From positions 1 through 28,983 of the forward strand of contig CATZNW010000028.1 of assembly GCA_958422185.1 (NCBI GenBank): a stretch of DNA of 28,983 nt. The letters run 5' to 3'. The notes under the pieces were generated by a model, which did not search any database, was not told the DNA's origin, and saw only the letters and a list, made by a program, of their open reading frames with translations. Numbering within the stretch: position 1 is the stretch's first letter; each line of letters starts with the position of its first letter. Below, piece after piece: positions 20,669 to 28,972 of the stretch. The translations under genes and the position numbers were made by a program. The DNA comes from an uncultured Clostridium sp. Lineage in GTDB: Bacteria; Bacillota; Clostridia; Oscillospirales; Acutalibacteraceae.

Positions 20669-23242
20669 TTGAAACTTCTTGTTTTGGACGGAAACAGTAT
20701 AATCAACCGCGCGTTTTACGGCATAAAACTGCTTTCAACGAAAAACGGAGTCTACACAAACGCGGTTTACGGTTTTCTGAATATTCTGCTTAAATTAAAG
20801 GAAATCTCCCGGCCTGATGCCGTCGGCGTTGCGTTTGACGTGCACGCGCCCACCTTCAGGCACGAAAAATATTCCGAATACAAAGCCGGCCGGCATGCAA
20901 TGCCGGAGGAGCTTCGCATGCAGATGCCGATATTAAAAGATATCCTTAAATCTTTGGGGATAAAAACGATAGAGAGCAAAGGCTGGGAGGCGGACGATAT
21001 CCTTGGCACGCTTGCCGAGGCCTGCCGCAACGCGGGCAACGAATGTTTTATCGCCACCGGGGACAGGGATTCCCTTCAGCTTGCTTACGGCGATGTAAAG
21101 GTGCTGCTTGCTCACACTAAAGCCGGCAGACCGGTTACGGATATCTACGATGAAAACGCGGTCAGAGAGGAATACGGCGTAACGCCTGCGGAGCTTATTC
21201 AGGTAAAGGCCCTTCAGGGAGACGCAAGCGATAATATTCCCGGCGTTGCAGGCGTTGGAGCAAAGACCGCGCTCGATCTGATCCAAAGGTTTCACACTAT
21301 TGATTATATCTATGAAAATATTGATGAGATCGATATAAAAAAAGGTGTGCGCGAAAAACTGATCCGTGACAGGGACAAGGCTTATCTTTCGCTCGATCTG
21401 GGCACGATACGCACAAATGCACCTGTTGATACGGATATGGATTCATATATTCCGGGCGATCCATCGGGAGCCGCCGCCCTTTTTGCAAAATATGAACTTT
21501 TCAGTCTTATAGATAAGTTCGGCCTTAACGCGCAGCAGGCAGTTAGGTCTTTGCCTGATGAAACAAAGATAAGCGCGGATATAAGGACCCTGAATGATTT
21601 TAATGACTTTGATTATGAAAAGGATCTTTATTTCACGTTTGATCTGGAAAACAACCGGATCCTGCGGTTTTATTTTGCGCAGGGCAATGTTGTAAATATC
21701 ATTGAGGCAGATGCCGCCGGTTTTGATGATTTTGTCAAAACCCTTTTTGAAAGTGATTCCCGCAAATATTCATATAACACAAAGTATCTTCACCGCCTTG
21801 CGGCGCAGCTCGGCGTAAGATGCAAAAATGTATGCGGAGACCTTATGCTTTCCGCTTATCTTCTGCGCCCGTCGGACAGTAATTATGATATAGATCATCT
21901 CTGTCTGGAATATGGTATTGCGCTGCCGGAAAGCAAGGATGAAAATGTAAGCAGGAACGCTCTTTATGCTGCTGCTTTGAATAGCCTGTTTGAAAAAACG
22001 GATGTGCTGCTTAAAGAGGCAAATCAGTTGTCTCTTCTTCACGATATTGAGCTTCCGCTTGCCCGCGTCCTTGCTAAAATGGAGGTCGCCGGCTTTGCGG
22101 TCGATAAAAAAGGTATAGAGGCATTCGGAGAGCGCCTCGGCGGCAGAATAGACGAACTCGTCAGCGAGATATACGGAATTGCCGGCAGGGAGTTCAACAT
22201 AAATTCTCCGAAACAGCTCGGCATCGTGCTTTTTGAGGAGATGAAGATCCCCTGTAAAAAGAAAACCAAAAGCGGCTATTCAACAAAAGCGGAGGTGCTG
22301 GAGGAGCTTGCTCCCGATTACCAGATAGTCAAGCTGATCCTTGAATACAGAAGTCTGGCAAAACTCAAATCCACCTATTGTGACGGGCTTCTTAAAGTTG
22401 TTCAGGAGGACGGCAGAATACACACTTCCTTTAATCAGGTGGAAACGCGCACAGGCAGGATCTCTTCTCTTGAGCCGAATCTTCAGAATATCCCAATCAG
22501 GACAGAACTCGGCAGGGAAATGCGCCGCTTTTTTGTTGCAGGCGGCGGATGTACGCTTATTGACGCGGATTACAGTCAGATCGAGCTCAGAGTGCTTGCC
22601 GCTCTTGCTGACGATGAAAATATGATAAACGCATTCAATAACGGAGAGGATATCCATAAAACGACTGCGGCGCAGGTGTTCAATCTGCCGCAGGACATGG
22701 TAACGCCGCTTCTGCGTTCACGCGCAAAAGCGGTGAATTTCGGAATCGTTTACGGAATAGGCGCATTCAGTCTTGCAAAGGACATCGGCGTTTCCGTTAA
22801 GGAAGCAAAGGATTATATAAACGGCTATCTTCATCACTTCAGCGGCGTAGCCCGATATATGGATAAAATGATCGAAACCGCAAAGGAAAACGGTTATGCG
22901 CAAACTCTGTTTAGCCGCAGAAGATACCTGCCTGAGCTCGCTTCGTCAAACCATATGATGCGCGCTTTCGGAGAAAGAGTGGCGCGGAACATGCCGATTC
23001 AGGGCACCGCGGCGGATATAATAAAGATCGCCATGATCCGCGTTGATGAAAGTCTTGAAAAAGAAAATATGAGATCCCGCCTTATACTTCAGGTGCATGA
23101 TGAACTTATCGTTGAATCACCGCTTGATGAGGCTGATAAGGCGCTTGCGATCGTTACAAAGGAAATGGAAAATGCCTGCGATCTCAAAGTGCGCCTTGTT
23201 GCGGACGGTAAAACAGGAAAAACATGGTATGACTCACACTGA
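20669..23242 (+). CDS. polA: DNA polymerase I
   Basis: The 857-residue enzyme (from TTG 20669, AGGTGA 5 bases upstream; a GTG at 20660 lacks a good site) fills gaps and removes RNA primers. The N-terminal 5'-nuclease domain has LDGNSIINRAFYG, WEADDILGTLA, TGDRDSLQL and GDASDNIPGVAGVGAKTA (about 1-290). The middle 3'-5' exonuclease domain is degenerate: the expected DxE motif is replaced by TFDLENN, so proofreading is probably absent, as in Taq and Bst enzymes. The polymerase domain has motif A DADYSQIELR (catalytic D634), motif B starting at R683 (RSRAKAVNFGIVYG) and motif C VHDELIVE (D811). It heads a unit with rimI and tsaD. Confidence 0.97.
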   Translation: MKLLVLDGNSIINRAFYGIKLLSTKNGVYTNAVYGFLNILLKLKEISRPDAVGVAFDVHAPTFRHEKYSEYKAGRHAMPEELRMQMPILKDILKSLGIKTIESKGWEADDILGTLAEACRNAGNECFIATGDRDSLQLAYGDVKVLLAHTKAGRPVTDIYDENAVREEYGVTPAELIQVKALQGDASDNIPGVAGVGAKTALDLIQRFHTIDYIYENIDEIDIKKGVREKLIRDRDKAYLSLDLGTIRTNAPVDTDMDSYIPGDPSGAAALFAKYELFSLIDKFGLNAQQAVRSLPDETKISADIRTLNDFNDFDYEKDLYFTFDLENNRILRFYFAQGNVVNIIEADAAGFDDFVKTLFESDSRKYSYNTKYLHRLAAQLGVRCKNVCGDLMLSAYLLRPSDSNYDIDHLCLEYGIALPESKDENVSRNALYAAALNSLFEKTDVLLKEANQLSLLHDIELPLARVLAKMEVAGFAVDKKGIEAFGERLGGRIDELVSEIYGIAGREFNINSPKQLGIVLFEEMKIPCKKKTKSGYSTKAEVLEELAPDYQIVKLILEYRSLAKLKSTYCDGLLKVVQEDGRIHTSFNQVETRTGRISSLEPNLQNIPIRTELGREMRRFFVAGGGCTLIDADYSQIELRVLAALADDENMINAFNNGEDIHKTTAAQVFNLPQDMVTPLLRSRAKAVNFGIVYGIGAFSLAKDIGVSVKEAKDYINGYLHHFSGVARYMDKMIETAKENGYAQTLFSRRRYLPELASSNHMMRAFGERVARNMPIQGTAADIIKIAMIRVDESLEKENMRSRLILQVHDELIVESPLDEADKALAIVTKEMENACDLKVRLVADGKTGKTWYDSH

Positions 23243-23251
23243 TTTTTGGTT

Positions 23252-23710
23252 ATGGAAATAAAAAAATTATCACAGGAATATATAAAAGATGTTGCGGATA
23301 TTGAAAAGGCCTGCTTTTCAAAGCCGTGGAATGAAATTTCAATAGCTGCGGAACTGAAAAATGAATTTTCACAGTTTTATGTTGCGGTCGAGAACGGCAA
23401 AGCGGTAGGCTTTGTCGGGCTGTACGCGCTTACAGGGGAAGCGGATATCGTCCGCGTGGGCGTTCTGCCGCAATACAGGAACCGGGGCATAGCGCGCGCG
23501 GTTTTGCAAAAGAGCCTTGAGCACATTGACGGCGATGTTTTCCTTGACGTCAGGGAGAGCAATGAGGCGGCAATCGCGCTTTACCGCTCGCTCGGATTTT
23601 ATGATACGGGCATAAGAAAAAACTATTATTCCGAGCCGGAGGAAAATGCCGTGCTCATGAAAAGGAATGCCGTTAAAGGAGGTGACGCCGTTGCTGGTCC
23701 TGGGAATTGA
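23252..23710 (+). CDS. rimI: Ribosomal-protein S18 N-alanine acetyltransferase (GNAT family)
   Basis: The 152-residue GNAT protein has the acetyl-CoA loop VGVLPQYRNRGIARAVL (about 69-85), followed by FLDVRESNEAAIALYRSLGFY (about 97-117) and RKNYYSEPEENAVLMKR. These phrases are characteristic of RimI, which acetylates the N-terminus of ribosomal protein S18. Position immediately before tsaD is the usual one; tsaB and tsaE, its common companions, are not here. It starts 9 bases after polA; an in-frame TTG at 23246 is possible, and no strong ribosome binding site is visible for either. Its end overlaps tsaD by 20 bases. Confidence 0.9.
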   Translation: MEIKKLSQEYIKDVADIEKACFSKPWNEISIAAELKNEFSQFYVAVENGKAVGFVGLYALTGEADIVRVGVLPQYRNRGIARAVLQKSLEHIDGDVFLDVRESNEAAIALYRSLGFYDTGIRKNYYSEPEENAVLMKRNAVKGGDAVAGPGN

Positions 23711-24704
23711 ATCCTCATGTGATGAAACGGCAGCCGCCGTTGTTGAAAACGGAAGGGTTGTAAGATCAAACGTGATCGCCTCCTCTTTAGAGGAGCATAA
23801 GCTCTACGGAGGCGTTGTGCCGGAGATCGCTTCGCGCCGCCATGCGGAGTCTATAAGCGGCGTCGTTTCTCAGGCGCTCGGCGATGCCGGGTGCAAAATG
23901 GAGGATGTTGACGCGGTTGCGGTCACTTTTGCCCCGGGGCTTATAGGCGCCCTGCTGGTGGGAGTGAGCTTTGCAAAGGGGCTTGCCGTCTCATCCGGGA
24001 AACCGCTTGTACCCGTGCATCATCTGCGTTCGCACATCGCCGCAAATTATCTTACTTCTGATGTTGAACCGCCGTTTTTGAGCCTTATAGTCAGCGGCGG
24101 GCATTCGCATATTGCGGCTGTAAACAGCTATACGGACTATAAGATCATAGGCAGGACCAGGGATGACGCCGCCGGAGAGGCTCTGGATAAGGCCGGCAGG
24201 GCAATGGGCCTGCCGTATCCGGGTGGCGTAAGCATTGACAGAATAAGCACACAGGGGGATCCGAGCGCTTATTCTTTTCCGCATCCTAAGGTTGACGGCG
24301 CCCCTTATGATTTTTCTTTCAGCGGTCTGAAAACCTCCGTTATTAACACGATCCACAATTCGCTGCAAAAAGGAATTGAGATCAATACGGCGGACCTGGC
24401 GGCATCCTATCAGAGGGCGGTCGTTGAATGCCTTGTGAACAATCTTGAAAAAGCTGCCGTGAATTTCGGGTACAAAAAGATCGTGCTCGCGGGCGGCGTT
24501 TCGGCAAATTCCCTGCTGAGGTCAGAGTGTGAAAAACTTTGTAAAAAGCATAAAATAAAGCTGTATAAACCGGAATTAAAATACTGCGGTGATAACGGCG
24601 CGATGGTTGCGGCACAGGGGTATTATGAGTATAAAAGCGGGGTCAAAGCCGGACCGGATCTTAACGCTTATGCAAATATGCCAATAGATATCGTTAAATT
24701 TTAG
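23691..24704 (+). CDS. tsaD: tRNA N6-threonylcarbamoyladenosine transferase subunit TsaD
   Basis: TsaD transfers the threonylcarbamoyl group to A37 of ANN-reading tRNAs. The start is TTG 23691, placed 5 bases after an ideal ribosome binding site AAAGGAGGTGA (23675-23685). The protein then begins MLVLGIESSCDETAAAVV, the family's exact opening, and has 337 residues. The metal-binding H111-x3-H115 (HLRSH) is present, followed by SGGHSHIA, the DDAAGEALDKAGRAMGLPYPGG segment and C-terminal LAGGVSANS and GDNGAMVA. All family landmarks are intact. An upstream in-frame ATG (23667) would swallow the ribosome binding site and is not used here. Confidence 0.97.
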   Translation: MLVLGIESSCDETAAAVVENGRVVRSNVIASSLEEHKLYGGVVPEIASRRHAESISGVVSQALGDAGCKMEDVDAVAVTFAPGLIGALLVGVSFAKGLAVSSGKPLVPVHHLRSHIAANYLTSDVEPPFLSLIVSGGHSHIAAVNSYTDYKIIGRTRDDAAGEALDKAGRAMGLPYPGGVSIDRISTQGDPSAYSFPHPKVDGAPYDFSFSGLKTSVINTIHNSLQKGIEINTADLAASYQRAVVECLVNNLEKAAVNFGYKKIVLAGGVSANSLLRSECEKLCKKHKIKLYKPELKYCGDNGAMVAAQGYYEYKSGVKAGPDLNAYANMPIDIVKF

Positions 24705-24725
24705 TTAATTAGTATAGTATCACTA

Positions 24726-24753
24726 TTGAATTTTGGGAAAAAATTGTTATAAT
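24726..24753 (+). promoter_or_regulatory. Promoter of pckG
   Basis: TTGAAT (24726-24731), 16 bases, perfect TATAAT (24748-24753) with an extended -10 TG (24745-24746). The leader runs about 60 bases to the ribosome binding site AAAGGAG (24808-24814). No terminator is visible between tsaD and this promoter. Confidence 0.75.
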
Positions 24754-24821
24754 ATTAATGGCAAAAAAGCAATAAAGCGTTTTTGTCTGTAATTGTTAAT
24801 AATTTATAAAGGAGAATAAAT

Positions 24822-26603
24822 ATGGAAACTAATCTTACCAAAAATCCATCACTCCTTGCATGGCTTGACGAAAAGGTTGAACTCCTTAAGCCTTCCAAGA
24901 TTATGTGGATTGACGGTTCTAAAGAGCAGATCGATGCCCTTAAGGCAGAAGCTGTTGAGACCGGCGAGATGATCAAGTTAAACGAAGATCTGCTTCCGGA
25001 TTGCTATCTTCACAGAACTGCTGTAAACGACGTTGCCCGTGTTGAGGACAGAACGCTTATCTGCTCCCGTGAAGGGAAGGATGCAGGTCCTACGAATCAC
25101 TGGATGGATCCCAAAAAGGCCTATGAAATGCTTTATGATATTGCAAAGGATTCCTATCAGGGAAGAACGATGTATATCATCCCCTATTCAATGGGTCCCG
25201 TAGGTTCTCCGTTCTCAAAGATCGGCATTGAGATCACGGATTCTATCTATGTTGTTCTTAACATGAATATCATGACAAGAGTTGGAAAGGCTGTTCTTGA
25301 CGCTCTTGGCGATTCTGATGACTGGGTACGCGGCATGCACTGCAAGTGCAACGTGGATCCCGAAAAAAGATGGATCTGCCAGTTCCCTGAGGATAATACA
25401 ATCATTTCCGTTAACTCTGCTTACGGCGGAAACGTTCTCCTCGGCAAAAAGTGCTTTGCGCTTCGTATTGCTTCCTATCTCGGTAAGAATGAGATGTGGC
25501 AGGCGGAGCATATGCTCATTCTGGGCGTTGAAAAGCCAAACGGCGAGATCAAATATATCTGTGCGGCGTTTCCGAGCGCATGCGGCAAAACAAATCTTGC
25601 CATGCTCATTCCTCCGGAGGGATATAAAAAGAAGGGCTATAAGGTTTGGTGCGTAGGCGATGATATCGCATGGATCAGAAAAGGTCCGGACGGCAGACTT
25701 TATGCCATCAACCCTGAAAACGGTTTCTTCGGCGTTGCACCCGGCACAAATGAAAAATCAAATCCGAATGCTCTTGCCGCTACAAAGAAGGGCACTATCT
25801 TCACAAACGTTTGTCATGATCTGGATAATAACACCGTTTGGTGGGAAGGTCTTGACGATAATCCGCCTACAAATGCCATTAACTGGAAAGGCGAGCCGTG
25901 GAACGGCAAAGAATCTGATGAAAAGGGCGCTCACCCCAACTCAAGATTTACGGCTCCCGCCGTTAACTGCCCCTGCATTTCTTCTGAATTTGAAAATCCG
26001 CAGGGCGTACCGATCTCAGCGTTCGTGTTCGGCGGCCGCCGCGCGAAGCTTACTCCGCTGGTATATCAGTCAACAAGCTGGAATCACGGTGTGTTCGTAG
26101 GCTCTATCATGGGCTCTGAAACAACTGCGGCTGCAACAGGTGCAGTCGGTGTAGTACGCCGTGATCCTATGGCTATGCTTCCTTTCTGCGGTTATAATAT
26201 GGGCGATTACTGGAAACACTGGATCGAGATCGGCGAAACTCTTGATCCCGATAAGGCTCCGAAGATCTTTAACGTAAACTGGTTCCGCAAGGATGACGAG
26301 GGTCACTTCCTCTGGCCCGGATTCGGCGATAATCTTCGTGTTCTGGATTGGATCATTGACCGCTGTGAAGGTAAGGTAGACGCTGTTGAAACTCCTATCG
26401 GCTATCTTCCGAAGGCAGAGGATATCAACCTTGAGGGTCTTGATATGACTAAAGAAGATCTTGAAAAGATCCTTGATGTTGATAAGGACGCATGGAAAGA
26501 AGAGCTTAAAGGTGTTGAAGAGCTTTACGCCAAGTTCGGCGATACTCTTCCGAAAGAGCTTGAGGACGAACTCAACAGAGTAAAGACAAATCTTGATAAA
26601 TAA
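24822..26603 (+). CDS. pckG: Phosphoenolpyruvate carboxykinase (GTP)
   Basis: This enzyme interconverts oxaloacetate plus GTP with PEP, GDP and CO2, linking glycolysis to C4-acid fermentation or gluconeogenesis. It has 593 residues, typical of the GTP-type. The diagnostic P-loop FPSACGKTNLAM has the reactive Cys at 254 and Lys at 256, distinct from the GLSGTGKTTLS loop of ATP enzymes. Other landmarks are MDPKKAYEML, YIIPYSMGPVGSPFSKIG, GDDIAWI with its metal-binding Asp pair, and NPENGFFGVAPGTN. Codon use is more biased (many CTT, AAG and ATC) than in the neighbours, suggesting high expression. It has its own promoter and terminator. Confidence 0.97.
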   Translation: METNLTKNPSLLAWLDEKVELLKPSKIMWIDGSKEQIDALKAEAVETGEMIKLNEDLLPDCYLHRTAVNDVARVEDRTLICSREGKDAGPTNHWMDPKKAYEMLYDIAKDSYQGRTMYIIPYSMGPVGSPFSKIGIEITDSIYVVLNMNIMTRVGKAVLDALGDSDDWVRGMHCKCNVDPEKRWICQFPEDNTIISVNSAYGGNVLLGKKCFALRIASYLGKNEMWQAEHMLILGVEKPNGEIKYICAAFPSACGKTNLAMLIPPEGYKKKGYKVWCVGDDIAWIRKGPDGRLYAINPENGFFGVAPGTNEKSNPNALAATKKGTIFTNVCHDLDNNTVWWEGLDDNPPTNAINWKGEPWNGKESDEKGAHPNSRFTAPAVNCPCISSEFENPQGVPISAFVFGGRRAKLTPLVYQSTSWNHGVFVGSIMGSETTAAATGAVGVVRRDPMAMLPFCGYNMGDYWKHWIEIGETLDPDKAPKIFNVNWFRKDDEGHFLWPGFGDNLRVLDWIIDRCEGKVDAVETPIGYLPKAEDINLEGLDMTKEDLEKILDVDKDAWKEELKGVEELYAKFGDTLPKELEDELNRVKTNLDK

Positions 26604-26612
26604 TTGCTACGG

Positions 26613-26645
26613 GCGCGCTGCTTTCTGCGGCGCGCTTTCTTCTTT
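26613..26645 (+). terminator. Terminator of pckG
   Basis: GCGCGCTGC (26613-26621), loop TTTCT, GCGGCGCGC (26627-26635; one T-G wobble), then the T-rich TTTCTTCTTT. It begins 9 bases after the stop. Confidence 0.82.
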
Positions 26646-26755
26646 ATTGTGTATATATCTGTTTTTGCCTCCACAGATCTTTGCTTTTCAGCTATAATTT
26701 ACCATTTTTAAAATATATACAAAAATATTAACGGATTTGTTAAAAATATGACACA

Positions 26756-26799
26756 AATGATTATTGATATTGCCGAACCATCAATGTATAATAATCATT
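26756..26799 (+). promoter_or_regulatory. Promoter framed by a long inverted repeat
   Basis: TTGATA (26764-26769), 17 bases, perfect TATAAT (26787-26792). A perfect 10-bp inverted repeat, AATGATTATT (26756-26765) and AATAATCATT (26790-26799), overlaps both promoter hexamers. A shorter TTGAT/ATCAA pair lies inside it. The arrangement is suited to repression by a dimeric regulator. The about 110 bases upstream, back to the pckG terminator, are AT-rich without a gene. Confidence 0.65.
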
Positions 26800-26845
26800 G
26801 CAGATAATATAATTTATTATCCGCTTTTTACGGAGATGAAATAGA

Positions 26846-27028
26846 GTGGAGCTTTTATGTGAAAACTGCCGCTGGTATGTTTATGATGAGGACAGCTCAG
26901 AGGAATATTGCAACGCCCTTCTTGATGAGGATGAATATGCAGAACTGACGCATAGTCTCAGCAAGGGCAAATGCAGATATTTCTGTCCGGACGGCGGCGA
27001 GTATGAGATCGTAAGGAGGCAGAATTAA
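26846..27028 (+). CDS. Small Cys-rich acidic protein, DUF6472-like
   Basis: The 60-residue protein has C5-x2-C8, C22 and C43-x3-C47, a layout for one bound metal ion, between very acidic stretches (YDEDSSEEYC, LLDEDEYAEL). It ends YEIVRRQN, an ending shared with a small family (DUF6472-like) common in Clostridia that has no known function. It starts with GTG 26846 after GGAG (26832-26835). It sits 3 bases before the deacetylase gene and shares its promoter. Confidence 0.78.
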   Translation: MELLCENCRWYVYDEDSSEEYCNALLDEDEYAELTHSLSKGKCRYFCPDGGEYEIVRRQN

Positions 27029-27031
27029 ACG

Positions 27032-28465
27032 ATGTTTGCGGGCAGAAAAAAATCAGTCAGCATAAAAACCGCCGTGGTTTTTGTCGCAGTTCTGCTTGTG
27101 ATTTCGTTTGTTGCCGTTATAGTGGACAGAAATATCCATGCCAACTCGGTTTATGTTAACGGCAGGGCAATGGTTCTTGGGGTAGGGCAGGAATATGAAT
27201 ACCCGGTTGAAAACAAGAATATCGTCAGATTCAAAAGCTATAACAAGGATATAGTTACCGTGGATTCTAACGGCGTGTTCAAAGCGGTGGCAAAAGGCTC
27301 TGCGCTCGTCAGGGTAGGCACTTCTGATATCACCGTCTGCGTTGAGGACGCCCCAACAGCCATCTCCTTTTCGGAAAATGATTTTTCCATCGGCGTAGGG
27401 GAACGTTATCTGCCCCAGATCAAGGTCGAGGGCAGCGAGATGAATACAGGATTTGAATTTACGTCGTCAGATCCCGATGTCCTTGGTGTGGACAGTCTGG
27501 GAAATATCATAGGGATCAATCAGGGAAGTGCGGATCTGAATGTCAAAAGCTATAACGGACTAAGTGCAAGCGCAAGAATAAATGTGATGGCGGCTCCTGA
27601 AACCATACAGTTCCCGGCAAAACAAAAAACGGTTTATATCGGCACTGAAAAATATTTCAAACCGTCCGTTCCGTCGGGTACCGCCTCAAAAATGATATAT
27701 ATCGATTCGGATAATACCGATGTGCTGAAAACAGAGGGGTCAAAACTTATCCCTGTTTCTTCCGGAGAGGCAACCGTCACGGCAACAACATATAACGGGA
27801 AAACAACAACCTGTAAGATCACCGTTGCTGATGCGCCGTTTTACATAAGAACAGATCTGGATCCGGGAAAACCAATGATCGCCCTTTCTTTTGACGACGG
27901 ACCAAACAGCAAAACAACGTCTGTTGTGCTGGATACTCTTGAGCAGAATAACGGCTCTGCAACGTTCTTTATAGTTTCAAACAGACTTTCAAAAGAAAGC
28001 AATGCAAACTGTGCCAAAAGAATGGTTGAACTCGGCTGTCAGCTCGGGAATCATACTTATGACCATAAGCATTACGGAAAAGACGTTACTGCGTCAGATA
28101 TTACGAACGGGATCCATGCTGTTAAAAACGCAACCGGTTATGAACCGTCCGCTTTCAGGCCTACAGGCGGCTACCTTTCAGATGAAATCAAAAAGAACGC
28201 GTCCGCCCCTATATGCCTTTGGAATGTGGACACAAACGACTGGAAATATAAGGATGCGGAAAGGATCAGCAAATATGTTCTGAACACCGCCGGTGACGGC
28301 GATATCATTCTGATGCACGATATTTATAAAACGAGCGCAGAGGCGGTGCAGAAATTTGTGCCTGAACTTGTGAAACGCGGTTATCAGATAGTGAATATTG
28401 CAGAGCTGGCATATTACAGCGATGTTGAAATGAAAAACGGAGAGATTTACAGCTCTTTTAAATAA
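27032..28465 (+). CDS. Membrane-anchored polysaccharide deacetylase with Ig-like repeats
   Basis: The 477-residue protein has one N-terminal membrane anchor (about 12-31, VVFVAVLLVISFVAVIV). Three bacterial Ig-like modules follow (about 38-104, 107-186, 188-266) with the recurring pattern SD...V..VDS.G.I.G...G.A...V. A C-terminal NodB domain completes it. Motifs are FDDGP (D288 base, D289 metal), H341-x3-H345 (GNHTYDH), FRPTGGY (R376), WNVDTNDW and ILMHD (H429), all needed for zinc-dependent removal of acetyl from GlcNAc. The likely substrate is peptidoglycan or a surface polysaccharide outside the cell, where deacetylation protects from lysozyme. AAGGAGG precedes the ATG by 12 bases. Confidence 0.93.
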   Translation: MFAGRKKSVSIKTAVVFVAVLLVISFVAVIVDRNIHANSVYVNGRAMVLGVGQEYEYPVENKNIVRFKSYNKDIVTVDSNGVFKAVAKGSALVRVGTSDITVCVEDAPTAISFSENDFSIGVGERYLPQIKVEGSEMNTGFEFTSSDPDVLGVDSLGNIIGINQGSADLNVKSYNGLSASARINVMAAPETIQFPAKQKTVYIGTEKYFKPSVPSGTASKMIYIDSDNTDVLKTEGSKLIPVSSGEATVTATTYNGKTTTCKITVADAPFYIRTDLDPGKPMIALSFDDGPNSKTTSVVLDTLEQNNGSATFFIVSNRLSKESNANCAKRMVELGCQLGNHTYDHKHYGKDVTASDITNGIHAVKNATGYEPSAFRPTGGYLSDEIKKNASAPICLWNVDTNDWKYKDAERISKYVLNTAGDGDIILMHDIYKTSAEAVQKFVPELVKRGYQIVNIAELAYYSDVEMKNGEIYSSFK

Positions 28466-28490
28466 GCCTTAATAAACGGAGGTGTTATCT

Positions 28491-28895
28491 TTGGTACAGT
28501 TACGTGGATATAAAGTAAATAAGCTGGAGATCGAAAATAGAGTCAAGCCCGGCGTTCAGCTGAAGCTTCAGAATCAGGTCAAATATAATGTCAATTATAT
28601 GGATAACGCTAAAAGGTGTGTGGGTATAGTAGAGTTCCGGATCACGGATTCAGATCTGAATCCGTTTGAAATGCGGCTTGAAATGGCTGCTGAGTTTGCT
28701 TTTGACGATGGCGATGAAAAGCCGGATATCCATACTCAGTCTTTTGATCAGCTGTTTCCGTTCTTAAGAATGACTGTCAATAATGCTGCGGCATTAACCG
28801 GCCTTCCGGGGCTTATGATCCCTATAATGCATCTTAATAAAAATACCGTTACTGTCGGTAAACCGCAGGAGCAGGAAAAAAGTCCGCTTAATTAG
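28491..28895 (+). CDS. SecB-like chaperone family protein
   Basis: The 134-residue protein (TTG 28491, 6 bases after ACGGAGGTG; a GTG at 28482 lies inside that site) has the SecB-type layout: strands with QLKLQNQVKYNVNY and CVGIVEFRITDSDLNPFEMRL, then AAEFAFDD, the conserved LFPFLRMTVNNAAALTGLPG (about 90-109) and LMIPIMHL. In SecB this FP..R..I..LT..G.PP pattern forms the oligomer face. Classical SecB is proteobacterial. SecB-like relatives (including DUF1149-type) exist in Bacillota and in toxin-antitoxin-chaperone systems; no toxin is visible here. It lies 25 bases after an exported protein gene. Function as an export chaperone is inference. Confidence 0.7.
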   Translation: MVQLRGYKVNKLEIENRVKPGVQLKLQNQVKYNVNYMDNAKRCVGIVEFRITDSDLNPFEMRLEMAAEFAFDDGDEKPDIHTQSFDQLFPFLRMTVNNAAALTGLPGLMIPIMHLNKNTVTVGKPQEQEKSPLN

Positions 28896-28905
28896 GTCTT
28901 ATTTA

Positions 28906-28972
28906 TTGACTTGATTTTTAATATGGGATATAATAACCTCTGCGGTGCCCAAAATCAAAGATTTTGACCGCA
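28906..28972 (+). promoter_or_regulatory. Near-consensus promoter with a bulged hairpin at the predicted RNA start
   Basis: TTGACT (28906-28911), 17 bases, TATAAT (28929-28934): the closest match to consensus in the window. Starting about where RNA would begin, TGCGGT (28941-28946) pairs with ACCGCA (28967-28972), and inside it CAAAATC (28950-28956) pairs with GATTTTG (28960-28966) around loop AAA, leaving a three-base bulge (GCC). The product lies beyond the window. It could be the leader of a protein gene or a structured small RNA. Confidence 0.6.
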
